Source: Gautieria morchelliformis
Lineage: Eukaryota; Basidiomycota; Agaricomycetes; Gomphales; Gomphaceae
Length of the DNA stretch: 64,000 nucleotides
Direction: 5' to 3'
Assembly: GCA_015179125.1 (NCBI GenBank)
Contig: WHVA01000003.1
Coordinates: forward strand, 1-64,000
The notes below the pieces were generated by a model, which did not search any database, was not told where the DNA came from, and was given only the letters and a program-made list of their open reading frames with translations. The first letter of the stretch is position 1; every line of letters begins with the position of its first letter. The translations under genes were made by a program, and so were the position numbers. Shown piece by piece: positions 35,537-46,746 of the stretch.

Positions 35537-36471
35537 ATGTTGACCCCTGTTTGCCATGAACAGTTTTACTGGCGAAACGGCTCTACTATTTTCTTGGTAC
35601 ATACACAGATTCCCGGTCACCCATATAACTGACACCAGTACAGGGTGAAAATGAACTATATAAGCTTCATATGTCCCTAATAGAACCGCACTCCATCGTG
35701 CTAAAGGATATGTTTGATATGCCGAGGCCAACTGAGACCAACGACTTCAACAGGGAAGGCCTTATCGACAAAAATCCAATAAAATTGGGCAGACCATTTA
35801 CAGTAGAAAAACTGGACAACCTCCTTGGCTGGTTTCACCGGTAAGCATTTTTGTTCAAATTATTTCTGCATTCTGTCTAATTGAGCAGAGTCAGAAATGG
35901 GCCACCAGTCCTTTCAGTGGAAGCTCTCACCGATATATTAGAACTCGGCACATTTTTGCAATGGGATGATGCAAGGAACTTTGCTATTCAGGCACTAGCG
36001 TCGTCTACGATGAGTCTGATGCCAGCTCACAAGCTCTCATTGGCTATCCGTTTCCAAACCAAAGACTGGACTGAAGCAGTGTTCAAAGTGTTCATGGACA
36101 TACCGTTGCAAAACTTTACCATTGAAGATGCTGCCTTACTTGGACAACCAATTATGATGTTGATAATGACTACACAAGCTGCAATACGGAATCATCGACT
36201 CCTCGTTGCATATAACCCACTTAAACTCCAGTACCACGGCACTACCTGCAGAAAATCAATGACCACTTGTCAGTGTAACTGGGAGAACACGTGGTGGGAC
36301 AGACTTGCCTGGCATTACCTTCATCCAGATTTCCCATGCTCACCGCAGGCCATTTTGCTCAAGTTGGAGCAAACGCCAGTGTTGGGTGTAACGACTGAGT
36401 GTTGGATGCAGGCGGTCAAAACCATCAAGGAGCAACGCATTTTCGAGGTGGAGGATGACCTGAAGGCCTAA
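35537..36471 (+). CDS. BTB/POZ-like domain protein, three exons, apparently intact
   Basis: Predicted exons are 35537-35596, 35644-35840 and 35889-36471, giving 279 residues. Introns are 47 and 48 nt: GTACAT...GTACAG with CTGAC branch site, and GTAAGC...GAGCAG with CTAAT. Exon 1 and 2 give the BTB-type start (EQFYWRNGSTIFL-GENELYKLH, then SIVLKDMFDMP). Later parts contain LTDILELGTFLQWDDARN, LSLAIRF and ENTWWDRLAWHYLHPDF, a pattern I recognise from an expanded agaric BTB-like family. These proteins usually act as protein-interaction adaptors; the role here is unknown. The ATG at 35537 is the first in frame. An upstream exon or a longer N-terminus is possible. There are no stops or shifts, unlike most neighbours. 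Confidence 0.72.
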
Positions 36472-37985
36472 GCCTTTAATAAGCTGAAGGGACCCAAATT
36501 TGGTCATCATGAATATTCCAATGTGTGATTGTATGGGAGATGATTCTCTCCCCTAACATGTACCCGTTTGTTGCACAAATATCAGTGGTTTTTGTTCTAT
36601 CTTTATCTGTAAATATTGCACGCGCAGGCTACTTCTCATGTTGCATGCGCGCTACACATGAGTAAGTTACAGAACTTCAGCCCGCACACGCGCGCAAAAT
36701 TACTAGCAATCCTACACCGCGCGAAGAGCTAAATACCTCGAATGGTGCGGGTGTGGTATAATATTTGTGCAAACCGATGGCCATAGGCGCCCCACTCGAC
36801 CCGTACCTCCCGCTGTTCTTCCCGCAGCCAGCCAACCTGCGCACCCCCGACATACTCTCATCCGCCCACACGAAGGGGTGGGCATTAGGAAGAACAGGCG
36901 ACGCGTGAGTCGCATGCCATCGACTCTGCCCTGCCGTCGCTAAATTCCTCCATAAATTCATTGCAGGGACAGCATCCACGCGCGCAACGAAGGGCACGCT
37001 GACGCGTGCATGGAAGAAGCGTGCGTGGGAGGCCGTGAAGATGTGGCAAAGGCGGTACGGCACGGCAGAGGGTGAAGACGCATAGGACGCGTGCGGGTGG
37101 CTGGGATGGGATGCAGAATGTCATTTTCGGGGTGATCCCTGCTGTCGTCGTCTCATACACCATCTCGTATCGGACCGAGTAGCGCGACACGTCGGTGGAT
37201 GCCCCACCAACATCGAGGCTATGATCACGTCCATGAAAGTAGGTGGCGGGTAGTTATTACTCACCCGATGACTGGCTGCCGCCATTCCTCATCCCAACTC
37301 GTAAGTGTATATCCAACTACGCCACCAGCCAGACCACTGAATATGCTCTTGAGTCCCGAGAAGTTGTCCAGGTCTAAGAGTCCATCATCAGATCCCATGA
37401 ACTCCACGTGCGGGTCATGCAATCCCTCATCTCCTTGCTTCATCCCCGCTTCTTGCTTCACCCTGACCCTCTGCATCGTGCTTCTTATCCCAACCTGGAC
37501 CTCTTAAGCCTCTCACCGCCTTGCCATCCTCAGTGAAACCACCGCATGCTCTGTTTCCTGGCCTGGGGGTCCTAGGTGTAGACAGCTAGTGTCATTCGTT
37601 CGTCTCCCTCGACAATTTCGCTGTAGAGCAAGAAGGGGCATCGAATGTTAGTACTAGATCCAAGTAGTACACCGCTGCAAAGTGTTATCAAAGACCATGA
37701 CCGTGACGATAGATTTCGTACTACAAGGAGAAAAGACCCACAACACTCAAGCTTCAAGATCAGGAATCCAAACTTTCGGCGAGGTGGGATGTAAATCATG
37801 TCAAGTTATCGTTACAGTAACAAGTACGAGAGTTCTTGAGTAAGTACATATATGAGAGGCAACCGGCTCCTCATATTGTACAACAAGCAACACATTCTGG
37901 CCATGTTCTTCTCACAGGATTCACGGTAGTCCTTTTATCTGTTAAAAGTAGCCAGATAAATGCCAGAAACCGTGTCAGTCATCTG
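36472..37985. other. Interval with low-confidence reading frames
   Basis: GC-rich, overlapping frames on both strands at 36680-37500. On the plus strand MAIGAPLDPYLPLFF starts at 36777 and a GTGAGT...TTGCAG pair (36905-36966) looks like an intron, followed by an open stretch containing RAWKKRAWEAVKMWQRRYG, but the frames do not join cleanly. On the minus strand 37476-37261 reads acidic then hydrophobic (LKSIFSGLAGGVVGY). Neither is supported enough to call. It ends at the ATCTG flank of the copia LTR. Confidence 0.3.
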
Positions 37986-38288
37986 TGTTGTAAGTAGCGC
38001 AGTATCTAGAGACGAAGGAGCTCAGTGAATGGGCAATTCACTGAGCATCTATTGCAACTATACCTAGAGACAAAGGAGCTACAGTCGTAGTGTAAGCTAC
38101 CATACGTCTCAGTATACAGGAATGGCACATACCTCAGTGAATGGGCAATTCACTGAGGTACTACTAACTATAGTGTGAGTAATATACTGCCACGGTAGAG
38201 TATGACCGTGGCTACCTAACTACCAGTCCGTGCGTCAGACACGGCCCTGCGTTCTCTGCTTACCCCCGCTCATCCTCTAATCTCAATA
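37986..38288 (-). repeat. Copia 3' LTR with two hairpins
   Basis: On the minus strand it begins TATTGAGATT and ends CTTACAACA. A purine tract (AAGGGGGAG, 38289-38297 on the minus strand) abuts it, confirming the border and the 3' position. It contains two perfect inverted repeats: CTCAGTGAAT/ATTCACTGAG at 38021-38045, and a 13-bp stem TACCTCAGTGAAT with its complement at 38130-38160, both with loop GGGCA. Confidence 0.9.
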
Positions 38289-38299
38289 CTCCCCCTTAA

Positions 38300-38621
38300 G
38301 CAGAACGCAGCCCAACCAGCTGGTTCATGTGGAGGACCTTGTGCCGTGGAAGCCCCTTCGTGAACATGTCCGCCGCCATGTCTGCGGTGGGTACGTAGTC
38401 GATGTTCAGTAGGTTCTCCTGGACCGAGTGTCATATGAAATGATACCGAATGTCAATATGCTTCGTACGGGGGTGATACTCATCATTTTTCGTGATAGAA
38501 ATGGTGGAGATGTTGTCGAGATGTATGGTGATGGGTTTCCTCAAGGGGCATGCAATCTCAGCGAGGAACATTCTTATCCATAGTGTCTCCTTTGCCGTGT
38601 GAGTCGCTGAAGCACGGAAGC
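38300..38621 (-). pseudogene. Copia RNase H, C-terminal segment
   Basis: Reads ASATHTAKETLWIRMFLAEI, IHLDNIS, RTKHIDIRYHF, VPTADMAADMFTKGLPRH and ends VGLRSA, the classic end of copia RNase H. There is an in-frame TGA at 38431-38433 where Arg is expected (CGA to TGA would explain it). It is separated from its N-terminal half (STTEAE, near 40810) by the 2.2-kb insert. Confidence 0.85.
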
Positions 38622-40801
38622 GAAGATTGATGCAATCCTATCAATGTACACGCAGGCTACCCATGCTTCAAGCGGCGGCAGTGGCAATACCAACACATCT
38701 AGTAGCAGCTCGACTGGAAGACAGTCATTTCTGAAGACTACTGAGGACGAATCCAGACAGGAAGCTGTTTCAGGATTGAAAAAAACCCTTCAGTCAGACA
38801 TTGAGTCGAGTCCAAAGGTGCACTTACCAATTTGCATTCTTGCACAGCCATTTCAAGAGCTCATTGTGCATTATCATATATAGGGGAAGGGGAAGAGTGT
38901 GGTCTCGAAGTCGTATAAGAGTAAGGTGCTACCGTTGAGAAAAGAGTCACTTGCCAAGGTTAGGAAGGTAGCAATACTGCCATATGGACTGAATGTACGT
39001 GGTAATGTTGCACTCCTGTTATTTGTTTCACTAAGTCCTTCTAGGATGATGGTACCCTGAAGAATACCAATGCGCCTACACAGCAACTCGATGAACTGGT
39101 TAAGTTAGGGTTTGCAGGCATCGGAGGCAAAGGCCAATACAGGTTTGGCAAAGATTGGGACAATTCTAGGCTGGACGAGTGGCTACGAGACACATTACCG
39201 GTACCTTTTGAACGCATCAGCCTTATGGCGGACGTACCGGAAATGGAGTATCACTGGCGACTCCTTAAGGTAAGCCGATCTCATGTTGACCTTCATCATG
39301 AGAACCTGGACGGTTATGACTTCGTTGATGCCAAAGGAAGTAGAGGGAAATCGTGGCATGACAGTAAGTTATATGTTGGTATGTGAATTATATTTGCACA
39401 TACCTGTATTAGCTTCTAAATTTGTGACAGTTACACGCATGATGATCCCAGATATCATAGAAGCTATGGATGATGTGGACATGCCGGCTCAACCTAGCAA
39501 GGGAAAAGCAAAGGTGGTGCGTAAATGGAAGGCAGGTAAGCATGTGGATGCATACATATACAGTGTATTTACTCACTGTGTGACCCAGACTTGGACTCTG
39601 ACAGTGAGGATGCGAGAAGGGATTATGATACCCGGTCCAAAAAGCGAAAAGTGTCTGGATGGGAAAAAATTGACCGTAAGTCAAACAGCGATGACAAATG
39701 TGTATGATAGGGGTTACTGCTAGCAGGCTTCTCTGCTGATTCAGAGGAGTTCCTACCTGGGCCATCGAAGGGTAAGAAGTCAGCCAGGCAGAATGACGAT
39801 GATAGCGATCGTGTGTCGGTAGATACAGCGACTCTAGAAGAGGAGTTCTGAACCTTCGAGAATTCCCTTACCACTAGCGCTGGCCATGACCAAAAACCCA
39901 AAAGGATTCACGGCTACAGCGCTCCTCCACCAACTTCATCTTGCTTTTGGATGACTTCACCTATGCCTCCGATGGTGACACACCCAGTGACAGCTCCGGC
40001 AGCAGAGGATGCATAAGCACTGTGCTCTATATCCGCTCCCCATGATCACTACAATCTTTTAGTATCAATCAAGTTAACACATCCCCGGAACACTCCTTTC
40101 TTCTCAGCAATCTTTTATCAGGCTCTTTGAGTACTACTACTCTACTTCTTTTTATTAATAATCCTAATTAAAAAAAATCTTGTAAATGAGGAGGGTTACC
40201 TCCGACATTGTAAAGCAAAGATTTGACCAAGTCATTGGTCCCTTGAATGCTGCACAGCCTCTTCCCCGACTCCGAGTGTTCTTCTGACACAACCTCAGTA
40301 GGATTTCAACATTCCTGGATGGATTATGTTAATTATGTATATATGTGCATGGACCATCCTGCTCGTGTGGCCAGCAAACTAATGCTGGGGTTTTATGTAA
40401 GTGGCGGAGTTCAAATGCAGCTTGCTCCCCACCACTACCAGCCCTGCTCCACTTGGTGAGTCTTATGCCGTGGTTCGGGGTTCCCATGTAGCTACCTTGT
40501 TCTATATGCCCCTTCCTCATCTAGTTCACCAAGCTTTCCTTCTCTGGGCTCCACTGCTGTTCTCACTGCTCTGAGCCAGAATGCCTCAGTCATTTTCTCT
40601 TCATCGAGCACTAGTTTTTCCTCGTCTCTACTTCTAGCAACTACTTGTCCCGCACGTTCTACTCTCCTCATCATAGAAGTCCATCAGGCAGCACATCAGC
40701 ACCCACCTGAGCGCCCTGCATTATCTATCAAAGGAGCTGATCGCCAAGAAAACCACTGATGTTGCAGGGGCAGTCAGCAAATACAGAAGCACTCCAATGC
40801 A
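38622..40801 (+). mobile_element. 2.2-kb insert in copia RNase H, class unknown
   Basis: It separates STTEAE from RASATHTAKE of copia RNase H. The flanks are GGAAG (left) and GGACG (right), a possible 5-bp duplication with one mismatch. No TIR, LTR or transposase is visible; the only gene is the six-exon one at 38644-39851. From 39852 to 40801 I see no gene: a Ser/Pro-rich open stretch (HGYSAPPPTSS) to about 40015, then AT-rich and pyrimidine-rich sequence. It may be a non-autonomous element with captured host DNA. Confidence 0.55.
38644..39851 (+). CDS. Conserved-looking protein of unknown function inside the copia element, six exons
   Basis: Exons 38644-38817, 38884-38994, 39045-39363, 39431-39535, 39589-39675 and 39727-39851 join without a stop to 306 residues. 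The five introns are 50-67 nt, all GT-AG, in phases that fit. The N-terminus is Ser/Gly/Thr-rich (SGNTNTSSSSSTG). The centre is the ordered part (VAILPYGLNDDGTLKNTNAP, KLGFAGIGG, WDNSRLDEWLRDTLP, EYHWRLL), a pattern I have seen in uncharacterised agaric proteins. The C-terminus is acidic with a nuclear-signal-like SKKRKV. The start could lie upstream, beyond the insert border. The TGA at 39849-39851 may be premature, since the frame continues sensibly (TFENSLTTSAGHDQKPKR). Confidence 0.6.
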
Positions 40802-41800
40802 GGACGTCTCGGCCTCAGTGGTCGATAGCGTGACAATTGCTTGTTCCTTCGAGCTCCAGGAGACCACACCGCCTCCCATCGTGAAGACGTATCCGGAGAT
40901 GGAGTGACAGTGTTCTTGCGATTCCCAATCCGCATCCGAGAACGCCTCCAGTCCTGTCCCAGTTCCCCCAATGACAAGATTCACATCTTTCGTCCCTTTG
41001 AGATAACGGAACACTCTTTTGACCGCCTCCCAATGCGGTCTTCCGGGATTTTGCATAAACTGCGAGAGGAACGATACAGCGAAAGAAATATCCGGGCAGG
41101 TGCCCAGCGCTGCGTACATGAGGGAGCCAATGGCTTCCCTGTAAGGTACGCCGCGCATATCTTCGAACTGGCGCAGGGTGGATGGGCATTGTGACAGGGA
41201 GAGCTTGTGGTGAGGGTCGAGTGGGGTTCCGAGCGGGTTAGCGTCCTGCAAATTGAATCTCTCGAGGATTTTCTATATGTAGGCATGCTGCAATAGGGAT
41301 ATCGTGCGTAACTTGTGATCTCTCTTCACTTCGATTCCCAATAGCCAGTGCAAGTCCCCCAGATCCTTGATCTTGAGTAAGGTGCGCAGCTCGTCCTTGA
41401 ACCTGCTGATCGCACCTCTGGAATTCCCGGCCATGGTAAGATCGTCGACGTCTACAGTGACAATGAGGGTGTCCTGCCCGATATACCTGTAAAAGACCGC
41501 GTGCTTGACCTCACATCGTGTAAACCCAAAACTGAACATGATCCTGCAGAACATATTATACCACTCTCTGCCTGACTGCTTCAGGCCGTAAATTGCGCGG
41601 TTTAGGCAGCAGACATGGCGCTCCTTGCCAGGGGTCTCAAACCCCTTTGCCTGACGCATGTAAACGACCTCGGTGATCGGGGCGTTGAGGTATGCGCCGT
41701 CTATATCCTCTACTCGAGCTCCCAGTTGTTCCTGATGGCAATAGCGGCGATGATGCGGATGGCAGAGAGTTTGGCGGTAGGGGAGAATGTCTCGTTGTAG
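40802..41800 (-). pseudogene. Copia reverse transcriptase palm/thumb and RNase H N-terminal half
   Basis: Upstream part (41659-41273): VYMRQAKGF, NRAIYGLKQSGREWY, then VDVDDLTMAG (RT catalytic DD), KDLGDLHWLLGIEV and a TAG at 41273-41275, likely from CAG. It continues in frame as KILERFNLQDANPLGTPLDP, YREAIGSLMYAALGTCPDI, EAFSDADW and GGVVSWSSKEQ to STTEAE. Borders follow copia family order. The tail of this frame beyond STTEAE is insert sequence, not RNase H. Confidence 0.88.
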
Positions 41801-43415
41801 TCTATCCCTTCAGCTTGTGAAAAGCCTTGCGCAGCGAGCCTTGTCTTGCAATTCACGATTGTTGGCATCGTGTTTGTAGTGGAATACTAGTTTGCTGCCC
41901 ACTATGTTCACACCACATGGGGGTTCCACAAGGTCCCAGGTTCTTAACTCGGCGTGCTGGTTCAACTCGCGCTTTATGGAGGTGTCCCAGGCCAGCCAGT
42001 CCTCACGTGAACGCGCGTCGTCCAGGATAACTGGGTCGGTTCCCACGCTCTGGGTAGCCGCCGCCATCGAAAATTCTAGAGGGCAACGCGTCATTCCCTC
42101 ATCCTCTGCGCTGACCTCCAGTTCCTCCAGGACCGCTAAGACCACATTCCCGGTGGGGATTGGCAGCCCCTTAGGGTACATGGGGCCACTCGCGCGACCA
42201 GTGCTGCTGCCTGCACTGTCGGCGATGTCCCTTATGTAGGCAGAGGGCTTGCGCGCCCTGTGTCCCCTGCCTTGTGGCTGCTCCTCTGGAGGGTCCGGCG
42301 CCTCAAATCCTTCAAGAGGATCGATTTGCGGCGCAGGCGGGTCAACGTGCGGTGTGGCTGGGGGCAGGAGTGCGCGCGACGCGGGCAGATGGTCGTGTTG
42401 AGCAGCGCCTTGACTGGTCTGGGTGGCTAGCTCCCCCTCAGTCTGCGCGTCGCTCGGGACGATCAGGACGGATTCGTCGAATGCAACATTGCGCTCGACG
42501 GTTACTCGACGTTTGCCGGGCCAGTACACTCTGTGCCCCTTGCTTTCGTCGCTGTATCCGACCCACCTGCCTTCGTCTGCCTTGGCTTCCAGCTTGCCGC
42601 AGTCTTCTCTGAGGGTAAAGACCCTCACGCCCCATTCCGGTAAGTCCGTAAGGTCTGGATTTATGCAATGCATGAGTTCATACGGCGTCTTTCCGTCCAG
42701 TGCGCGCATGGATGTCCGGTTCTTCAACCAGACTGCGTGTTGCACCGACTCTGTCCAGAGAAATTTGGGCAAACCGACTGCCAGGTGCATGGCACGTGCG
42801 TGTTCCAGCAGCATGCAGTTGAGCCTTTCTGACACACCATTCTCTTCAGGCGTGTCATGTACGGTCAAGCTTCAGACCGTTCCCTGACTTAAGGTGAGCG
42901 CTGAACTCTTCGGAGAGATATTCACCGCCGCGATCCGTTTGTAGGTGCTTCAGCTTCGCGCTGTGCTGGGTCTCTACCCACGCCTCATATTGCCTGTAGC
43001 AGCGGAGGGTGTTGCTCTTCCTCGCCATGGGTACCAGGTACGTCCACCTGCTGTGGTCATCGGTGAAACTGACAAAGTACTCTTTACCATCGTAGCTTTG
43101 GGGGTTCGCAGGCCCCCACACATCCGAGTGGACTTTTGCGCCAAATTTTGCGGCCCGCGGTCCCTCTCACCTCTGTGGGACCGGCTTTCTGGTAGGTTTG
43201 GCTTGCGCACGGGCCGTGCAAAAACCAGGCTGACTGGCTGCATCCAGCTCAAGTCCCGTGATAATGCCATCCTGAACAAGTTTTCGAGCGACCTGCGGGG
43301 ATATGTGTCCCATCCGTCAGTGCAGCTCGCCCAGGGTGAGTACTTTTCGCGCTGCACTTGTCGCTGCTGCTGTGGACTCGTGTTCCACCTTGTACAGCCC
43401 ATTCGAGAGAGGGAC
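41801..43415 (-). pseudogene. Copia integrase and start of RT
   Basis: Gag-pre-integrase (RMGH-type motif near 43310) is frameshifted. The core has D in VHSDVWGPANP (about 43120), D in LQTDRGGEYLSEEF (about 42940) and E in EENGVSERLN (about 42840), with a frameshift near 42860. The C-terminal part (ARAMHLAVGLPKFLWTESVQ, NRTSMRALDGKTPYELM) leads into a Pro/Ala-rich linker and the first RT segment (WLAWDTSIKRELNQHAEL, WDLVEPP). Confidence 0.87.
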
Positions 43416-45979
43416 CTACCCGAGCAGCGTCCCTCGCTTATCCCGAATCAAACATTTCTGGTCCTTTAATAGGGCCGAGTATCCTGCGGCGTCGCAGCGC
43501 GTCAGCAAGATCATCATGAACGCTAGATCAGGACAATACAGCACATCCTTTAAGGTAACATGCGTCGTCGTCTTCCCGTTCGGGATTCCGACCCTCATGC
43601 TGCCTATGCCGACAGCTTTGAACACGGTCTTGTCTGCAGCATTGATTGCGCGTGGCGTAATCTCCTTGAAGGTGAGGAAGCGGTGTTTGCTCGGTGACAT
43701 ATGACCTGACGCGCCTGAGTCATAGATGTCGACTTCCCGTCCCGTCAATGCACTCATTCCCAACACAAGCGTGGTCCCAGCAAACATTGTGGTGAACGCG
43801 AACTCCTCACTTTCCGTTGCAACGTTCGCTGATCCGCCTCCCTTCTTGTCTTTCTCCTTCTTGTCCTTCTTTTTCGCTTTAGAATGACAATCTGCCTTCA
43901 AGTGTCCCTTCTTGCCGCATTTCCAGCACTCCACGTCGGTTTTCATGGCGCTGGAGGAGCTGCTGCGTGCCTGGGGTTTCCCGCGGCCTTTGGATGCTGC
44001 AAGTGCGTTCTCACTGGCTTTCAGTTGGCGTTCTTCAATCGCTAACCATTCGAACTCATCAATCAGGGTTCTGACGACCTGATCGGGCTCCAACTTGGCC
44101 TTCGCATGCGCTGCGGACATCGCGATCGCATTTATCAGTGGGCGGTACGACTTAGGGAGCGAGCCAAGGATGACAGTGACTAGGTCATCATCGGTAAGTG
44201 CGGCGTTCATCCCTGCCAGTTGTTCCTGCGTCCTCATGAGTGCCTCCAAGTGCGTATGGACATTCGACTCATCCTCGCACTTCATTTCGTACATCCGGCG
44301 CTGCATATCCACCTTAACGGTGAGTGCCTTGGTTTCGTGCTTTGAACACACGGTGTCCCATACCTCCTTGGCTGTAGGGAGGTTTCGGATCTCAATGAGG
44401 AGGCTGTCGGGGACCGTGGTAAATACCTGGGCCATGATCGTGGCCTCCCGCTGATTGTAGTCGTCCCAGCGCTTTTCCAATGCGTCCAGGTCCTTGTCAT
44501 GACACGTTTATTTCCCATACTTGCATACTCTATCCTCCCATTTCTCACTCCATTTCCGTGTTCGCTCCAATCGCCCTTGCCCTGTTCGGCAACCTATCTT
44601 CGCTGTTCGTGCCACTCACCATAGCCACGCCATCAACGCACGATCGACGTCCTTGGACTGACTTGGCAGTCATCACTGGGCCTATCCCCTCCTCTGCTCG
44701 ACCCTCTTTCAATGGTGTTCCTATGATTGGACTGTCATGACTTGTGTATTTCCTGGATCTTGTGATCCCCATTCCCCCTTTCGCCACTTCTCCCCTATGT
44801 CATCTCCATTCGCCCTTCCTCGCATTTCTCCGAACAGCTATTCGCTGCTCGCGCATTTCTCCGAACAGCTATTCACTGCTCACACATTTCGCCAGCAGGC
44901 ACGCCATCAAATAAAGATCGACACCATTTACCCGGCATGATGGTTCATCACTAACCCCATCATCTTCTTAATCCAACCCCTTTGGGTGTTCGTATGGCCA
45001 AAGTGTGTTCGCAGCACGTCCCTTCCATAGGTCCTGTGGGATAAACCCAGTAGACAAAGAGTCCGTGCAGGGTAGCATGTATGCGGGTCCCAAGACATGG
45101 TTTTGGACATAAGTGCCTTCGCCACCTTTACTCTCCGCTGTTTCATGTTCGCACTCTTCCCTCACTCTATTGTATGTTTATTCCATCTACTTAGTATCAT
45201 GACTGCGCACCCCTATCCAACCCTGACTCACGACGGCCTCTTTCCCATTCGCTGATGCCTGACGAGCATTCTATATAAGTAGTTTACATTCACATGTATA
45301 TTCTCCAGTTCAATTATCATACGTCGTCCATCTTGTGCAAACTTGACCTCGCTGTGATCATCGTCTTGAGCCTTCTCCTGGAGATTTCTATCTTCGACCA
45401 GAAGAGGACTTAGGCATCACTGGTGAGTTCTCATACTTCATCTTCGTTACCTTAGCCTTCGAACTATTTTCTGTGCTGACGGCGAAGGGCTCTGAAGGAG
45501 CACCTTCGCCGGCGAAGGGATTGTTGCTACTTAGACAACCCTTCCGTGACACCATGCAGGTTGCATCGTCAAGTGCCACGGGCTATTTCGCTACGACTGT
45601 AGATAGGGCGAGCTCCGCTCGTGCAGCCCTCTTATCTTGTGAACATTTATTGGTTCACCTATTCGCCGAACGGCATACTTATTCGCACAAGTCATTCGGG
45701 CATTCGCTGTGTTCACTAATACACGATATTAACGCCTAAAATCCAATCTTGACAGTCCTCTTCCTCCTTCTCCGTTAGCGTGTGGCCGCTGGGGTAGGTG
45801 GGAATCAGAGGGGGGATCCTGGTGGTCCCGTCCAGGTGACGTTTGGCACCACGGGTCGCAGACAGGGTGGCTAACATCTGGCTTTTCCAGGTGACCCAGT
45901 TCGTGCCGTCCCTGGCCAGCTTCGGGATGACGAATGACTTAGAGGTGGAGGTAGACATTGTGGGCTCTGCGGGGTCCAT
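43416..45979 (-). pseudogene. Copia Gag and protease, split by family 1 copy G
   Basis: Starts at MSTSTSKSFVIPKLARDGTN (about 45960; an upstream in-frame MDPAEP is also possible). After removing 44495-45754 and one GTCCT repeat it continues as EKRWDDYNQREATIM. It has a UBN2-type Gag core (VWDTVCSKHETK, LGSLPKSYRPLINAI), a zinc knuckle CWKCGKKGHLKADC (about 43900), a Lys-rich tract and the protease motif YDSGASGHMSP (about 43720). Confidence 0.9.
44495..45754 (+). mobile_element. Solo LTR, family 1 (copy G)
   Basis: 1260 bp, starts TGTCATGACACG and ends CAATCTTGACA. A perfect duplication GTCCT lies at 44490-44494 and 45755-45759. It is inserted in copia gag, so it is younger than the copia element. 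Confidence 0.93.
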
Positions 45980-45983
45980 AACC

Positions 45984-46286
45984 TGTTGTAAGTAGTGCAG
46001 TATCTAGAGACGAAGGAGCTCAGTGAATGGGCAATTCACTGAGCATCTATTGCTACTATACCTAGAGACAAAGGAGCTACAGTCGTAGTGTAAGCTACCA
46101 TACGTCTCAGTATACAGGAATGGCACGTACCTCAGTGAATGGGCAATTCACTGAGGTACTACTAACTATAGTGCGAGTAATATACTGCCATGGTCGAGTA
46201 TGACCGTGGCTACCTAACTACCAGTCCGTGCGTCGGACGTGGCCCTGCCTTCTCCGCTTACCCCTGCTCATCCTCTAATCTCAATA
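45984..46286 (-). repeat. Copia 5' LTR
   Basis: 303 bp, matching 37986-38288 with about a dozen substitutions. It repeats the two hairpins (46019-46043 and 46128-46158) without a change in the stems. The next bases inward on the minus strand (GGTTATGGACC) are where a primer binding site should lie and resemble an initiator-Met tRNA site only loosely. Confidence 0.92.
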
Positions 46287-46291
46287 GTCTG

Positions 46292-46715
46292 CATACTGCG
46301 TTGGCTATTGTGGGGATGCGAGCGACGTCATGTCGACGTCATTTACATGTCATATTGAAAAAATGTGTATTAGTTACTGCGCGGCGTACATAGTCCCTCA
46401 CACGGTTGTAACTTGCTACCAGTACCTCGCTCATTCTCTAACAGCTATGTTGAGACCCAGGGCGATGGTGCCTTCAATGCTGCTTGCAGGTCCATCACTC
46501 GTCATTGCGGCATTGCAATGCAACCTTCTTGCCTGTTCATATGGTGGCCAATGAATATTGAATGTGTGCTGTGTGCGCATTGTGGCATGGCATTCAGCTT
46601 TGGGACAGCACTGCCAAACCGTAAGCTGTGAGGTTCTGTGCCTGGTACGTCATGGGAACACGATAGCCAGCAGTGCACACGCTCTGCTCTCGACTACTCT
46701 AACCGACACGACGCC
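46292..46715. other. Interval upstream of the NLR pseudogene
   Basis: Presumably promoter and 5' flank of the NLR. I see no TATA box that stands out and no gene. Confidence 0.3.
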
Positions 46716-46746
46716 ATGGCTGCCCTGGCAAATCTAGGGATTGTAG

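Larger units (their letters stand above)
37986..46286 (-). mobile_element. Full-length Ty1/copia element with two nested insertions
   Basis: Two LTRs of 303 bp (37986-38288 and 45984-46286) flank gag, protease, integrase, RT and RNase H in copia order on the minus strand. The flanking pentamers are ATCTG (37981-37985) and GTCTG (46287-46291), one A/G difference apart. The LTRs differ at about a dozen positions, mostly transitions, so the insertion is not recent. Nested inside are a 2.2-kb segment with a host-like gene (about 38622-40801) and family 1 copy G (44495-45754). Stops and frameshifts make the element inactive. Confidence 0.93.

Noticed and set aside
35384..35731. 115-codon minus-strand frame over the LTR/BTB boundary
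   Set aside because: The plus strand gives exons with correct borders and a BTB-type motif; the minus frame spans LTR and gene and is a shadow.
42274..43704. Long plus-strand frames opposite the copia integrase
   Set aside because: They are antisense shadows of integrase and protease coding sequence, without domains of their own.
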